NCBI GenBank assembly: GCA_965662355.1
Contig: CBFIHP010000017.1
Span: 62,001-126,000, forward strand
Length of the DNA: 64,000 nt
Direction of reading: 5' to 3'
From: GCA-2683825 sp965662355
GTDB lineage: Bacteria > Planctomycetota > UBA1135 > GCA-002686595
The notes below the pieces were generated by a model. That model ran no database searches and was not told the DNA's origin. It was given only the letters and a program-made list of their open reading frames with translations. Shown piece by piece: positions 35,220 through 45,154 of this stretch (position 1 is the stretch's first letter; every line of letters begins with the position of its first letter). A program made the position numbers and the translations under genes.

Positions 35220-37130
35220 TCAGAGCTTCCACCGACTCCCATCCGCAAACTCCGCCTCCAACAACTCAAAACTCACCACCATCGCTGCCTCCGGAGCGAA
35301 CGCCGCGTGGGTCTCCTGCGTCGCCGTCTCCCCCGCCCGCGCCAACGGACCCGTCTCCTGGATCTCGAAGTCGTACTCACCCGTCAACGTATGCGGGAAG
35401 TCCTTCAACACCGCGCCTTCACCATCCATGTACTCAAAGCGCACCATGGCCGTGACGACATCCTTGTTCGACACGTTGTGAATGTGCACCTTCAACTGGG
35501 CCATTCCATTCTCGTGTTCGAGCACGCCTTCCTGCTCGAAGATCAACGGAGCCGGGCCTTCGAAGGCCAACTCTTCGAGTTCGAGGGGGCGTTGGGCGAA
35601 TTCGCGCAAGGGAACGGGGGGCAGTACGAAGTCGTGGACGATCTCCTCGCGCGTGCAGATCTTCACGTCGATGTAGGCCGGCTCCGAGGGACAATCCAGG
35701 CCAGCATCGAGCTTCTTGTTCCATCCGTCGGAGTACTGGAAGCGGACACCGAGCGGGTCGCCGTTCGCACGCCGCGGTGACATGAGCACGCGTGTGTTCT
35801 CGGCAGGAAAACCGACCAAGCTCAGGCGCGGGGAAACGCCCCAGCTGGTGACCGTGATCTCGCCGCCAGGGATCTTCTTCGACGTCTCGCCAACCTCGAG
35901 CGTGACGTCATGAACGCGTGTGGGAAGGTACATTCGCACCTGTCCCGCGATCGTCGTAATGGCCTCTACCGGACGCAGAAGGTGCTTCAGATCCTTCGAT
36001 AGCGTGTAGACGTAGTAGCGATCGCGAACCTGGGGCTCGCTCATGTGAAAGACGGACTCGTCCGCCAGCGGATTGCCCAGGCTGTCTCGGACCTTTTCGA
36101 GACGCAGCACTTCGCGGGACTCATTCTGGAACCCGAGCACACCGCTAGCCAATCCCAAGGAGCGCACCGAAACCTGCAACTCGCCTGTCGGTTGGGGTGT
36201 GTTCTCGATGACATCGCTCACCTCGACGAGGAACGGCCCGACGAAGACCGCGGGCAGTGGGCGCAGGCCGGCATGGAAGCGAAGCGGATCGGGAGCGGGG
36301 GCCGTACCACTCCAATCGACGACCTGAGCCTCCGCGGCGGGCCATTGGGGATAGAGGCCAAGCTCCTCGCACAACCTCTCAACGGCCTCGATCCGGGAGA
36401 CCTGCTTGGCGACAAACTTGCAGGGTGCGTTCAACACGTCCGCATGCTCGCCGGCATGGACACGCAATCCCGAAGGCTCGACCAGGGCGCGCACGATCTC
36501 GAGTCCGGTACGACCGCGACCGTCGACGTCGATCTGCCAGACGCGCTCGTGTTGCACCTCGGAGACAGCGACGATCGACTCGAAGCGTGCACGGTCGGCC
36601 GCGATCTCCTGCGGCGTTCCGCCCTGTTCCCAGGTCGTCTGAGCTTCCTGAAATGCTTCCTGCATTTTCTGAGCGATCTCATCGCCCAGCTGGCGTCCCA
36701 TCTCCTCCCCCACCTCCTGCAACGGCCCCTCGGTGCTCTCGAAATCGAAGGCCATCTCCGTGGAACCGAAATCCACCAGCACCCCGTGAACGCGCCAGTC
36801 ACCGCCAACGCGCTTGACCATCAGGCGCAGATCCTGGGGTTGGCCGTCCGAGATGACCTGCACCGAGACCTTGGCCGCATCGCCCGTGATGCTCTCCTCA
36901 CCGATGGTGAAAGAGTCCATCTGGTCGCCGTTCATGTTGAAGCCTTCACCGCCCTGCACGGTAGCCAGGGCGGCAGGCGTCATGCTCTTCGAGAGCAGCC
37001 CCTGGTCGCCGGACTGGATCGCCTGCAGGAACTGATCGGCCACCGCGGAGGGAGAAGAATTCGTTCCCAGGGAGCAAGCCCAAGGCAGAAGAGCGAAAAC
37101 AGCAAGAAGTGAGGAGGCGAAGGCGCGCAT
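35220..37130 (-). CDS. Large lipoprotein, unknown function
   Basis: The ATG at 37130 precedes a lipoprotein signal (FALLPWAC lipobox). The ~636-residue product starts with an NTF2-like region (~20-115: AVADQFLQAIQSGDQGLLSK; GGDWRVHGVLVD), as in DUF4878/DUF3887 proteins, then a helical linker (~120-175), then several beta-rich domains to the end. No catalytic residues are evident. It is upstream of the secreted hydrolase and divergent from the DUF6122-like gene. Confidence 0.7.
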   Translation of the reverse strand: MRAFASSLLAVFALLPWACSLGTNSSPSAVADQFLQAIQSGDQGLLSKSMTPAALATVQGGEGFNMNGDQMDSFTIGEESITGDAAKVSVQVISDGQPQDLRLMVKRVGGDWRVHGVLVDFGSTEMAFDFESTEGPLQEVGEEMGRQLGDEIAQKMQEAFQEAQTTWEQGGTPQEIAADRARFESIVAVSEVQHERVWQIDVDGRGRTGLEIVRALVEPSGLRVHAGEHADVLNAPCKFVAKQVSRIEAVERLCEELGLYPQWPAAEAQVVDWSGTAPAPDPLRFHAGLRPLPAVFVGPFLVEVSDVIENTPQPTGELQVSVRSLGLASGVLGFQNESREVLRLEKVRDSLGNPLADESVFHMSEPQVRDRYYVYTLSKDLKHLLRPVEAITTIAGQVRMYLPTRVHDVTLEVGETSKKIPGGEITVTSWGVSPRLSLVGFPAENTRVLMSPRRANGDPLGVRFQYSDGWNKKLDAGLDCPSEPAYIDVKICTREEIVHDFVLPPVPLREFAQRPLELEELAFEGPAPLIFEQEGVLEHENGMAQLKVHIHNVSNKDVVTAMVRFEYMDGEGAVLKDFPHTLTGEYDFEIQETGPLARAGETATQETHAAFAPEAAMVVSFELLEAEFADGSRWKL

Positions 37131-37314
37131 CGGACGGGCTCCAGGAGCTACACGGGTGATAGGGAAGAGCGGCGGCACCCCGTGCTCTTCGAATGGATAC
37201 CCGAAGCGGCCTTAGGCCTTCTTGCCTCGTTTCGAGCCGCTGGAGCTGGTTTCCCCGTCATCTCGCTTGATTGGCCCTCCAGGCCTGTCTATCCAAGGGG
37301 CCACCCCACAGCGC

Positions 37315-37635
37315 ATGCTTCGCCCCCTCCTCCACATCGCAGCCCACTTTCTCGTTCCAGCGCTGGTAGCACGCTACGGGATTCGTGAAGGCCGCTGGCG
37401 CGCCTGGCTGATCATGGTCGCGACGATGGCTGTCGATGCCGATCATCTGCTGGCGGATCCGATCTACGATCCCGATCGCTCGAGCCTCGGTTTTCACCCC
37501 TTGCACAGCTGGCCCATCCAACCCGTCTACGTCGGCCTGGCGCTGTGGAAAAAGACGCGCTTGATCGGGCTTGGCCTGGTGATCCACATGCTGCTCGACG
37601 GCGTCGACGGGCTCTGGATGTTGGCCGAGGGCTAG
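37315..37635 (+). CDS. Small integral membrane protein, DUF6122-like
   Basis: The 106-residue product starts at ATG 37315 (MLRPLLHIAAHF). It has about three to four hydrophobic helices and conserved-looking polar motifs inside them: MAVDADHLLADPIYDPDR and FHPLHSW. This pattern resembles the DUF6122 family and, more distantly, membrane metal-dependent hydrolases of the YdjM type. The function is unknown. Its stop overlaps the convergent gene by 4 bp. Confidence 0.7.
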   Translation: MLRPLLHIAAHFLVPALVARYGIREGRWRAWLIMVATMAVDADHLLADPIYDPDRSSLGFHPLHSWPIQPVYVGLALWKKTRLIGLGLVIHMLLDGVDGLWMLAEG

Positions 37636-38237
37636 AGCATTCGATCGGAACGGAAGCTCCCGTACAGCTCGGAGAGCCTACGCGTGACCTCGGGCATCTT
37701 CGATTTCCCCTCCAGCATTGTCCGCTCCACGCCGTAGACCGTTTCGGGGAAGTTCAGTCCCTTTTGGATCGCCCAGATTTCATCGTGCTGATCCGGAGGC
37801 AGGATCTCGGCCGGATCCCCGACCGCGATCCAACCGATAGGGACGGTCGCATCCGCGGGGAGACGCGAGTTCACGTGGACCACACCGTGGATACGGACTT
37901 CCGATCGGGCCTCGAGGGTAGAGCCGTGAAAAACCGCGGCTCCCGTGGCGACGAAGACCTGCTCGGCCAACCGGCATCCGACGACGTGGGCGTTGGGCCC
38001 GATCAGGCACTGCCGCTCGATGACGGTGGAGCAGCGTCCCGTACTGCGCACTACGGCATTCTGTAGAACGATGCACATGGAACCGATCGTGATTGATCCG
38101 CCCTCGGCCACGATGGAGGCACCGTGGAGGATGCGAGCCCCGGCGGCGATCGTCACGTCACCGCAAACGGTCGCGGTCGGCGCCACGTAGGCCTCGGGAT
38201 CGATCGTCGGTGACTTCTCCAGGTGTTCGATCAGCAT
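37632..38237 (-). CDS. Gamma-carbonic-anhydrase-like hexapeptide-repeat protein
   Basis: The 201-residue product contains left-handed beta-helix hexapeptide repeats from residue ~15 to ~125 (AYVAPTATVCGDVTIAAGARILHGASI and following) and a C-terminal helix. The family includes gamma carbonic anhydrases and acyl-carrier-like paralogues. Canonical His zinc ligands are not clearly all in place (H82, H103 and H117 region candidates), so enzyme activity is uncertain. Confidence 0.75.
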   Translation of the reverse strand: MLIEHLEKSPTIDPEAYVAPTATVCGDVTIAAGARILHGASIVAEGGSITIGSMCIVLQNAVVRSTGRCSTVIERQCLIGPNAHVVGCRLAEQVFVATGAAVFHGSTLEARSEVRIHGVVHVNSRLPADATVPIGWIAVGDPAEILPPDQHDEIWAIQKGLNFPETVYGVERTMLEGKSKMPEVTRRLSELYGSFRSDRML

Positions 38238-38331
38238 GGGGCGAATCTTATCCGCTCGAGCGCAAAGACACGGCTCGCAACCTGGCCGCGGCAGCGCTCC
38301 GCGGGCAGGAGACCGGTGTAGACTCTAGTGC

Positions 38332-39777
38332 GTGCCCTCCTACCACCCCCATGCCCTCTCGTGCTCGCTCGCGCTGCTCGTCAGCGTAGGTGCAGGCGCA
38401 TGTTCGCCCTCCACGGAGACGTTGCTCTCGAGCGCGCCGCGCGCCGCTGCCCTTGCGGATCTGGACGAGGCTGCTGTCGCCCAGATCGAAAAATCGGTGG
38501 CGGCTCTGGAGGGTGCTCTCGACCAACCGCGCTACTGGACCCAACTGGGCATGGTGTATCACGCCTACCGGCACTTCGAGCTGGCTCGTACTTGCTACCA
38601 GCAGCGCAATCTGCGTGAAGCGAACGACGCCAAGACCTGGCACTTGCTGGCCCAGATAGAACATCAACTGGGCCAGACGGAGATGGCGGCCGAACAGCTC
38701 GAGCGCTGCATCGAGATCGATCCCGGCTACGCGCCCGCGCACTGGAGATTGGGGCTCTTTCGACTTGCCCTCGGCGATGTCCTCCGCGCCGAGGCTGCAA
38801 TGCAAGCGGCCCTTGCTCTGGCTCCGTTCGACGCTGCCGCCGTGGTTGGACTGGCGCGTGTGCGTCTTCAGCAAGAGCAGAGCGACGACGCGGTCACGTT
38901 GCTCGAAGGCCACCTCACACGCTTGCCCTCCGATAACAATGCGCGCTTTCTCCTGGGAACCGCATATCGCAAGGCCGGACGCATGGAGGACGCGGCGCGC
39001 GTCCTAGCCTCCGGATCCGGAGGCGACGCAGTACAAGAGGACCCCTGGCTGGGCGAGGTGTTCTCCCTGCGACGCGGCTATCGGCACGATTTCCTCGAAG
39101 CGCTCGAGCTACTGGGCCAGGGGAATCTGCAGGAGGCCATACGGCGTCTTGAAGCCCTCAATGAACGCCAGCCCGAAGACACGTTGATCCATCTCAGCCT
39201 CCATCGCGCCTATCGCATGGACGGCCAGCTCGAACGCGCGATCGAATTGATGATCGCTGCCCGCAGGCTCGACCCGTTGCAAGACATGGTGCACCTCCAC
39301 CTCGCGGGCGCGTATCGGGATCAGGCCCGTGCGAACGGAAACGCCCCCGAAATGAGCATTCTGGGGGTGGCCCTCGAGAGTGCGGTGAAGGCCTGTGAAC
39401 TCAGTCCGACGTTCGCGAACGGTCAAGGAATGCGTGGTGACATCCTCATGGACATGCAGCGCTTCAAGGAAGCGGCCGACGCATACGCAAGGGCCGCGGA
39501 CCTGGACCGCACGTCGTTCATGTGGCACGACAAGGCGGCACGATCCCTGTGCCAATCCAACCGTTGGGCGGACGCCGTTCCCGTTCTCGAGCGACTCGAC
39601 TTGCTCCGTCCGAGCACTCCCAACATCCTGCTCCTGCTCTCGATGGCCCTGTCCCATTCCGGACGCCCCCAAGAGGCGCTCGAGCCACTGCAACGGGCCA
39701 AGGCACTCGCACCGAGCGATCCTTCGATTAGGAAAGCCCTCGAGGAGCTCGAGGCGGCGAACCAGGGCCACAAATAG
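38332..39777 (+). CDS. TPR-repeat lipoprotein
   Basis: The 481-residue product starts at a GTG and has a lipobox (GAGACS). About nine to ten TPR units follow (for example ELARTCYQQRNLREAND..., MAAEQLERCIEIDPGYAPAHW, RPQEALEPLQRAKALAPSDPS), making it a superhelical scaffold for protein-protein contacts at the cell envelope. No enzymatic domain is present. It is convergent with the cytochrome peroxidase-like gene, with a terminator between them. Confidence 0.8.
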   Translation: MPSYHPHALSCSLALLVSVGAGACSPSTETLLSSAPRAAALADLDEAAVAQIEKSVAALEGALDQPRYWTQLGMVYHAYRHFELARTCYQQRNLREANDAKTWHLLAQIEHQLGQTEMAAEQLERCIEIDPGYAPAHWRLGLFRLALGDVLRAEAAMQAALALAPFDAAAVVGLARVRLQQEQSDDAVTLLEGHLTRLPSDNNARFLLGTAYRKAGRMEDAARVLASGSGGDAVQEDPWLGEVFSLRRGYRHDFLEALELLGQGNLQEAIRRLEALNERQPEDTLIHLSLHRAYRMDGQLERAIELMIAARRLDPLQDMVHLHLAGAYRDQARANGNAPEMSILGVALESAVKACELSPTFANGQGMRGDILMDMQRFKEAADAYARAADLDRTSFMWHDKAARSLCQSNRWADAVPVLERLDLLRPSTPNILLLLSMALSHSGRPQEALEPLQRAKALAPSDPSIRKALEELEAANQGHK

Positions 39778-39795
39778 AGCACCCCCAAAGAAAAA

Positions 39796-39825
39796 CGGCC
39801 CGGTGATCCTGAGACCAACGGGCCG
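39796..39825 (-). terminator. Rho-independent terminator for the cytochrome gene
   Basis: On the minus strand a 7-bp GC stem (CGGCCCG / CGGGCCG) with a 16-nt loop is followed by TTTTTCTTT. It lies just after the stop of the minus-strand gene at 39844. Flanking TAGAGCAC / GTGCTCTA arms could extend the structure. On the plus strand there is no T-run. Confidence 0.65.
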
Positions 39826-39843
39826 GCAACCGGGCTTCGTGCT

Positions 39844-42819
39844 CTAGAAGATCACTTCGACATCAGGGACATCGATGCCATCGAAACGCAAGTCACCGCT
39901 GGAGGCGGTGGTCGTTTCGAGCAAGGTCGACAGGGTCCCGTCGGGGGCCATGACCGTGACGATCATGGGGGTGCGGTAGTTGTCGGGGGTAAACGCGACA
40001 GTCATCGGGTGCACGATGGTGCCGGCGTCAGGGGACGAGAGCTGGAACGAAACGACATCCACCGGACGGAGGTCCAGGAACAGTGCTACCTGGGCGCTAA
40101 TGAGACCGTCGTCGTCATCGTCGTCCGCAACTCCGATTTGCAAGGCCGTGGCCGAGGCCGCCAGGAGAGACTCGAAGTCCTGGAGGTCGACGCCACCGCC
40201 GGCACCGGTTGCGGAGATGGTTTCAAGAGTGACCGTCGCATTGCCCGTACCGTCGTTGATCAGGGCTCCGCTTCCGGGGTGACCGTGCTTCAAGGGAAGC
40301 TCGGGGTGATCGAACGGAGCCGACTGGGAGCGGACGCGGTGGTCCGTCAGCGACTTCAGGAAAGCGATGAGGTCGGTCTTGTCGGCACCCAGAAGCTCGA
40401 AGCCTCCAACGTCCGGGGCGAGATCGACTTCGTTCTCGTGGAACTTGTTGGTGCCACGGGCATAGAACTCGACGATCTGATCGAGCGTCGCGACGCTTCC
40501 GTTGTGAAAGTAGGGGCCGGTCAACTCGACGTTGCGCAAGGTCGGAACCTTGAAGGAGCCATTGACCGCGACACGCTCGAGTGCGCTGACGGATCCGGCC
40601 GGTTCCGCACCACTGAAGCCGTGGTCTTCGCCGAGAAGCTGCGAACGCAGGGTGAGGGACAGCGGGCCGAAGGGGCCGCTGTCGCCGGCACCGAGGTCCT
40701 GGGAGCTCTCGGAGACACCGATGTTGTAGAAGCCGTTGTCGTAGACCGCAGTTGCGGACAATTGCGGTGAAGGCAACTGGAAGTTGGCGGTGCCCCAGCG
40801 GACGGTCAAGTTGCCCGAAGGCAGGACCGGTCCGCTTTCGTCCCAGCGAGCCTCGAGGAGGATCGAGACCTGGCAGCCGTCCACGGCAATCTGCAAACCG
40901 CCCTGCACGTCGGTTTCATCCGAGAACAGCATCGGGTTGGCGATCCAGGGCACGATCACTTCGTGCGTCGTGCCTTGGCAATACGGTCCCGGAGGAACCG
41001 TAGCCTCGAGCACGCGGCGCATGGTCGCATCGAAGATGGTGACCTGCCTGCCTAAAGGGTTGATGTTGAAGAGGAACTCACCGGGAACCGGATGGCTCGA
41101 GGCGCGCGCGGAGATGCGGGTCACGGCGTGGGCCATGGACATGCGTTCCAGCGAGCCTTCGCCGCTCGAGATGTCCTCGGAAACCGCACCGGCAAAGAAC
41201 GAGGTTCCGTGGCAGTTGCTGCACTTGCCCTTGCCGATGAAGATATCCAGACCACGGCGTTCCTCGTCGGTCAGCGCCATCATGTCGCCGCCGGCGAAAG
41301 CGTCGAAAGGGGTTTCGCTCGGAATGAGTGTCGTCTCGTACATCATGACCGCGAGGCCAAAGATCAGAGCGAAGTTGTGCTCGGCCTGGGAGAGGCCCTC
41401 GAGGGTCATCTCGTCGGAGGCCCACCAGCGATCTTGAATGGCGGGAGCGATCAGGTCCAGGTACGTGAGGCCTCCGGAGAGGCCGGTGCCCGAGAGGTTG
41501 GCCAGGCTACCCAGCACGCTATCGGTGGGGTCGACGAACTGGCTCGCCAGCGGAGCCCGACCGACCATCTTCGTGCCGATGTCGATCCAGGAACGACCCT
41601 CCCAGGACATTTCGGTCCCGGACAGGGGCGGCCCCACGGCCTGCGACGCGAGGGCGGCGTTCTCGATCGAGATCGACGTCTCGGTCAACGTCCCATCGAG
41701 CGTGTTGTCCATGATCATCTCGAGCACGAAGGGGTCCGTGTCGTCCTGCTCGCCCCAGATCGTCTGACCGTTGAACGTGTTGTTCGCACGGCCATCCTGG
41801 AAGAGGCGATCGAAGAAAACCGCGCCGATGTTGGTCGGAGCGTCACGCCCGGTCACACGCAGCGTGTTAAGGCCGTCCAGCGTGAAGGTGGTATCGGCAA
41901 CTTCCTCGGCCGCATCGACGGGATTGCTTCCATCGACGGCGACGAAGTTCTTGGTGGTAACGCCTTGCGAACCATGAACATCGTCGGTCGTCGCCAGGAG
42001 GAGGTCGCCTTGATCGGCATCCAAGAACTTGTGGAACGGAAAATCCGCCGCGCTCAGCGTGTAGTTCGGCCCGGCGTTCTCGCCGCTGGTGAGCATGTCG
42101 AACTCGCCGTTCGAGCCCGGGTTCAGGGTGTTCCGGAATCGGTGATCAGCTCCAGCGTGGTAGTGACACGACGCGCATGCGGTCAATCCGTCACTACCCA
42201 TCTGGATATCCCAGAAGAGCGCTTTGCCGAGAAGAATGGCGGATGGCTCGTCCTTGATGAACTCGCTGAGGTTTTCGGGCAACGGAACGAGCATCTCCGA
42301 GAGCGGCCCGGGGATCTCCAACGGGATCGTGCCACCATCTCCGTCACCATCTCCGCCGCCATCTCCGCCACCATCTCCGCCGCCATCTCCGTCACCATCT
42401 CCGCCGCCGTCGGGGGGAGCCGTCGCGGACTCGACACTGACACCTTCGACGACCAGCGAGGTGTCGGAAGTCCCGTTTGGACCGAAGACCGTGAACGACA
42501 CGTCGAAGACACCCACACCGAAAATGTGTGTGGGGTTGTTCTCGGTAGACGTCGCGCCGTCACCGAAGTCCCATAAGACGCTCCGCACCGTTCCGAAGGA
42601 GCGATTGCGGAAGGCGATGGAGAGGCTTTCCTCGCCCTCTGCCGGCAAGGCAGGACGGGAACGGAAACGGGCCGTGAGCGACCCACCTCCACCGGATCCG
42701 CCTGTCGGGGTCGGAGCCTTCTGGGCTTGAACTGGTGAGGCAACTTGCAACGCGAGAAAGCCCGTGAGCAATCCAGCGATGATCCGGGGTGCAGAGCGGC
42801 CGAGGTTACCCGTCGACAT
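39844..42819 (-). CDS. PKD-domain di-heme cytochrome c peroxidase-like protein
   Basis: The ATG at 42819 follows a good AAGGAGAA site and opens on a signal peptide (MSTGNLGRSAPRIIAGLLTGFLALQVASPVQA). A PKD domain (~55-120, SVLWDFGDGATSTENNPTHIF) and a Gly/Asp linker precede a MauG/CcpA-like di-heme domain with CASCH (after GLTA) and CSNCH (after GKGK). Axial ligand His/Met are not resolved. The C-terminal ~200 residues are unassigned. Such proteins reduce H2O2 or oxidise substrates in the periplasm. Its linker is encoded by a 12-bp tandem repeat (42334-42405). Confidence 0.85.
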   Translation of the reverse strand: MSTGNLGRSAPRIIAGLLTGFLALQVASPVQAQKAPTPTGGSGGGGSLTARFRSRPALPAEGEESLSIAFRNRSFGTVRSVLWDFGDGATSTENNPTHIFGVGVFDVSFTVFGPNGTSDTSLVVEGVSVESATAPPDGGGDGDGDGGGDGGGDGGGDGDGDGGTIPLEIPGPLSEMLVPLPENLSEFIKDEPSAILLGKALFWDIQMGSDGLTACASCHYHAGADHRFRNTLNPGSNGEFDMLTSGENAGPNYTLSAADFPFHKFLDADQGDLLLATTDDVHGSQGVTTKNFVAVDGSNPVDAAEEVADTTFTLDGLNTLRVTGRDAPTNIGAVFFDRLFQDGRANNTFNGQTIWGEQDDTDPFVLEMIMDNTLDGTLTETSISIENAALASQAVGPPLSGTEMSWEGRSWIDIGTKMVGRAPLASQFVDPTDSVLGSLANLSGTGLSGGLTYLDLIAPAIQDRWWASDEMTLEGLSQAEHNFALIFGLAVMMYETTLIPSETPFDAFAGGDMMALTDEERRGLDIFIGKGKCSNCHGTSFFAGAVSEDISSGEGSLERMSMAHAVTRISARASSHPVPGEFLFNINPLGRQVTIFDATMRRVLEATVPPGPYCQGTTHEVIVPWIANPMLFSDETDVQGGLQIAVDGCQVSILLEARWDESGPVLPSGNLTVRWGTANFQLPSPQLSATAVYDNGFYNIGVSESSQDLGAGDSGPFGPLSLTLRSQLLGEDHGFSGAEPAGSVSALERVAVNGSFKVPTLRNVELTGPYFHNGSVATLDQIVEFYARGTNKFHENEVDLAPDVGGFELLGADKTDLIAFLKSLTDHRVRSQSAPFDHPELPLKHGHPGSGALINDGTGNATVTLETISATGAGGGVDLQDFESLLAASATALQIGVADDDDDDGLISAQVALFLDLRPVDVVSFQLSSPDAGTIVHPMTVAFTPDNYRTPMIVTVMAPDGTLSTLLETTTASSGDLRFDGIDVPDVEVIF
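42334..42405 (-). repeat. Six 12-bp tandem repeats in coding DNA
   Basis: Six head-to-tail units of the form [AG]CCATCTCCG[TC]C (plus strand) encode the GDGG-type linker between the PKD and cytochrome domains. The units keep the reading frame, so copy-number change would lengthen or shorten the linker without frameshift. Confidence 0.9.
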
Positions 42820-43043
42820 GGTGAGTTCTCCTTGAGGAGAGAGAGGCAGAGGAGGAGTGAAGCCCTGGCAGGCTTCGGTTCGAAGTGTCTCCATTACTCG
42901 CAGAAGCACTTTCCTTGTGGTTCTCTCTTTCCCGTGAAGTTCCTTCCCCTTTCAGAACTCGGTACACACCCCAGATAAGGCTGGAAATTCTTTCCCTGTC
43001 GGCTTGCCCAAAAAGCCCAAAACCCCGCTCAGAATACGCGTGA

Positions 43044-45095
43044 GTGCGTAGTGGCCCCGGGACATCGGTCCGGGACTCTGCATCTGGCAATAAGAGGCGT
43101 CGCCTCTGCCGGTACGCAAAAAGCGTGGTCCTTCTACAATGGGCCATTGTGCTCTTCTCCACGCTTTCAACCGCCCTTCTCCTCTCCTTGGCGGCGCCTC
43201 AGGCGCTCGATCGCCCCCCCACCCCTCCCATCGGCGGTCCCTCCCGGACCATCGACCACGATGGGAACATGCGCCTCGCGGTCATCGGCGACTACGGCAT
43301 CGCCGGGCCCGCCCTCGCATCGGTCGCTGACATGCTCACGTCGATGGAGCCTGACCACATTTTCACGCTGGGCGACAACAACTACCCCGATGGCGAGCTG
43401 GCGACCCTGGACGTGAACGTCGGTCAGTACTTCCGCGAGTACATCTCACCGTATCTTGGAGTCTTCGGTCCTGGCAGCGACGTCAACCGCTTTTGGCCTG
43501 CGTTAGGAAACCACGACTGGAGAACTCCGGATGCGCTGCCGTACCGGATCTACTTCACCTTGCCTGGTAACGAGCGCTACTACGATGTGCGTCACGGACA
43601 CGTGCATGCCTTCATCGTCGATAGCGACGACAACGAACCGGACGGCATCGTCGAGGATTCGCTCCAGGGACAATGGTTGCAAGCTCGACTGGCCGCCTCG
43701 ACGGCGCCCTACAAGTTCGTCTTCATGCACCATTCGCCGTATTCGTCGTCGGACACTCACGGTCCAGACCTCGATCTGCAGTGGCCCTATGCTCAATGGG
43801 GCGCGGACGCAGTCTTCGCCGGGCACGACCATCTGTACGAGCGGCTCGATATCGACGGTCTTTCCTATTACGTGAATGGAATCGGCGGGAACCCGACTCT
43901 ATACCCCTTCGCAGCCGAGATCACGGCCGGAAGCCGCACCCGCTATCGCCGCTCCCACGGAGCACAGATCATCGACGTCAACCGGCGTCGAGCGCTGATT
44001 CACTTGGTCTCGAACGGCGGCTCGGTCTTCGATCAGTTCACGGTTTTCGCGGACGACGCTCGCCTGGGACCCGAATTCTTCGCGGGAGCCGACGACGAGT
44101 GGCGCTTCCTCGATGAGGGCACGGACCCCGGATCCCTCTGGACGATGATCGCTTTCGACGACAGCACGTGGGGCGTCGGTTCCGGCCACTTCGGCTACGG
44201 GGACAACGACGAGGACACGACGGTCGACTTCGGCCCCGACAGCAACAACAAGTACATCACAACGCACTTTCGGCGCACGTTCTTCGTAGCGAACCCCTCC
44301 GAGTTCACCGAGCTGCGGCTCGACCTTCTGCGCGACGACGGCGCCGTGGCTTACCTGAACGGTGTCTCGATCGGACGCACGAACCTGCCCGCCGGCCCCA
44401 TCGACATCACCACGACCGCCCTGGTGGCCGTATCGGGCGACCAGGAAGATTCGCTCTACGATCACGACGTCGATCCGAGTCTGCTCGCAGCCGGCATGAA
44501 CGTGCTCGCAGTCGAGATTCACCAGGTTTCCGCAACGAGCAGCGATATCAGCTTCGCTGCCAGCCTATTCGGCTACCGCGGCTCGCAGATGCTTGTCGCG
44601 CCGGGTTCGAATTGGTCCTACCTCGACGACGGCAGCGACCCCGGAGCGGCCTGGACGCAGCTTGGCTTCGACGACGCGCTCTGGTTGTTCGGAGCGGCCG
44701 AGCTGGGTTACGGCGACGGCGGCGAAGCGACCGTGGTCAGCTTCGGGCCCGACCCCGCTAGCAAGTACACGACGACCTACTTCCGCCACGAGTTCACGCT
44801 CTCGGACGCCGGCGACTGGAACGAATTGATCCTGCGGCTTCTGCGGGATGATGGAGCCATCGTCCATCTCAACGGACGCGAAGTCTATCGCTACAACCTG
44901 CCCTTCGGCGCCGTCGATGGCTCGACTCCGGCCGCGATCGACGTCCTCGGAAACGCGGAGTCGGCATTCTTCGAGACGCGGATCGACCATCGCAAGCTGC
45001 GCACGGGCCTGAACGTGCTGGCGGTGGAGATTCACCAGGATGCTCCAGACACACCGGATCTCAGTTTCGATCTCGAACTCCTCGGCCGGCGCTAG
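43044..45095 (+). CDS. Metallophosphoesterase with duplicated C-terminal domain
   Basis: The 683-residue product has an N-terminal transmembrane segment (~28-50); the start may be later than the GTG at 43044. Residues ~75-330 carry the calcineurin-like motifs GDYG, GDNNY, GNHD, HHSPY and GHDH, so it should bind two metals and cleave phosphoesters, as purple-acid-phosphatase relatives do. Residues ~350-510 and ~520-680 are tandem copies of one domain (W.[FY]LD.G.DPG..W; LLRDDGA...LNG; LNVLAVEIHQ), which looks like a galactose-binding type beta-sandwich. The enzyme acts outside the cytoplasm. Confidence 0.85.
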   Translation: MRSGPGTSVRDSASGNKRRRLCRYAKSVVLLQWAIVLFSTLSTALLLSLAAPQALDRPPTPPIGGPSRTIDHDGNMRLAVIGDYGIAGPALASVADMLTSMEPDHIFTLGDNNYPDGELATLDVNVGQYFREYISPYLGVFGPGSDVNRFWPALGNHDWRTPDALPYRIYFTLPGNERYYDVRHGHVHAFIVDSDDNEPDGIVEDSLQGQWLQARLAASTAPYKFVFMHHSPYSSSDTHGPDLDLQWPYAQWGADAVFAGHDHLYERLDIDGLSYYVNGIGGNPTLYPFAAEITAGSRTRYRRSHGAQIIDVNRRRALIHLVSNGGSVFDQFTVFADDARLGPEFFAGADDEWRFLDEGTDPGSLWTMIAFDDSTWGVGSGHFGYGDNDEDTTVDFGPDSNNKYITTHFRRTFFVANPSEFTELRLDLLRDDGAVAYLNGVSIGRTNLPAGPIDITTTALVAVSGDQEDSLYDHDVDPSLLAAGMNVLAVEIHQVSATSSDISFAASLFGYRGSQMLVAPGSNWSYLDDGSDPGAAWTQLGFDDALWLFGAAELGYGDGGEATVVSFGPDPASKYTTTYFRHEFTLSDAGDWNELILRLLRDDGAIVHLNGREVYRYNLPFGAVDGSTPAAIDVLGNAESAFFETRIDHRKLRTGLNVLAVEIHQDAPDTPDLSFDLELLGRR

Positions 45096-45154
45096 CCACA
45101 TGGAAGGATTCGTTGGATGGATTCGTTGATTCGTGGTGGGATGGACCCTGAAGG

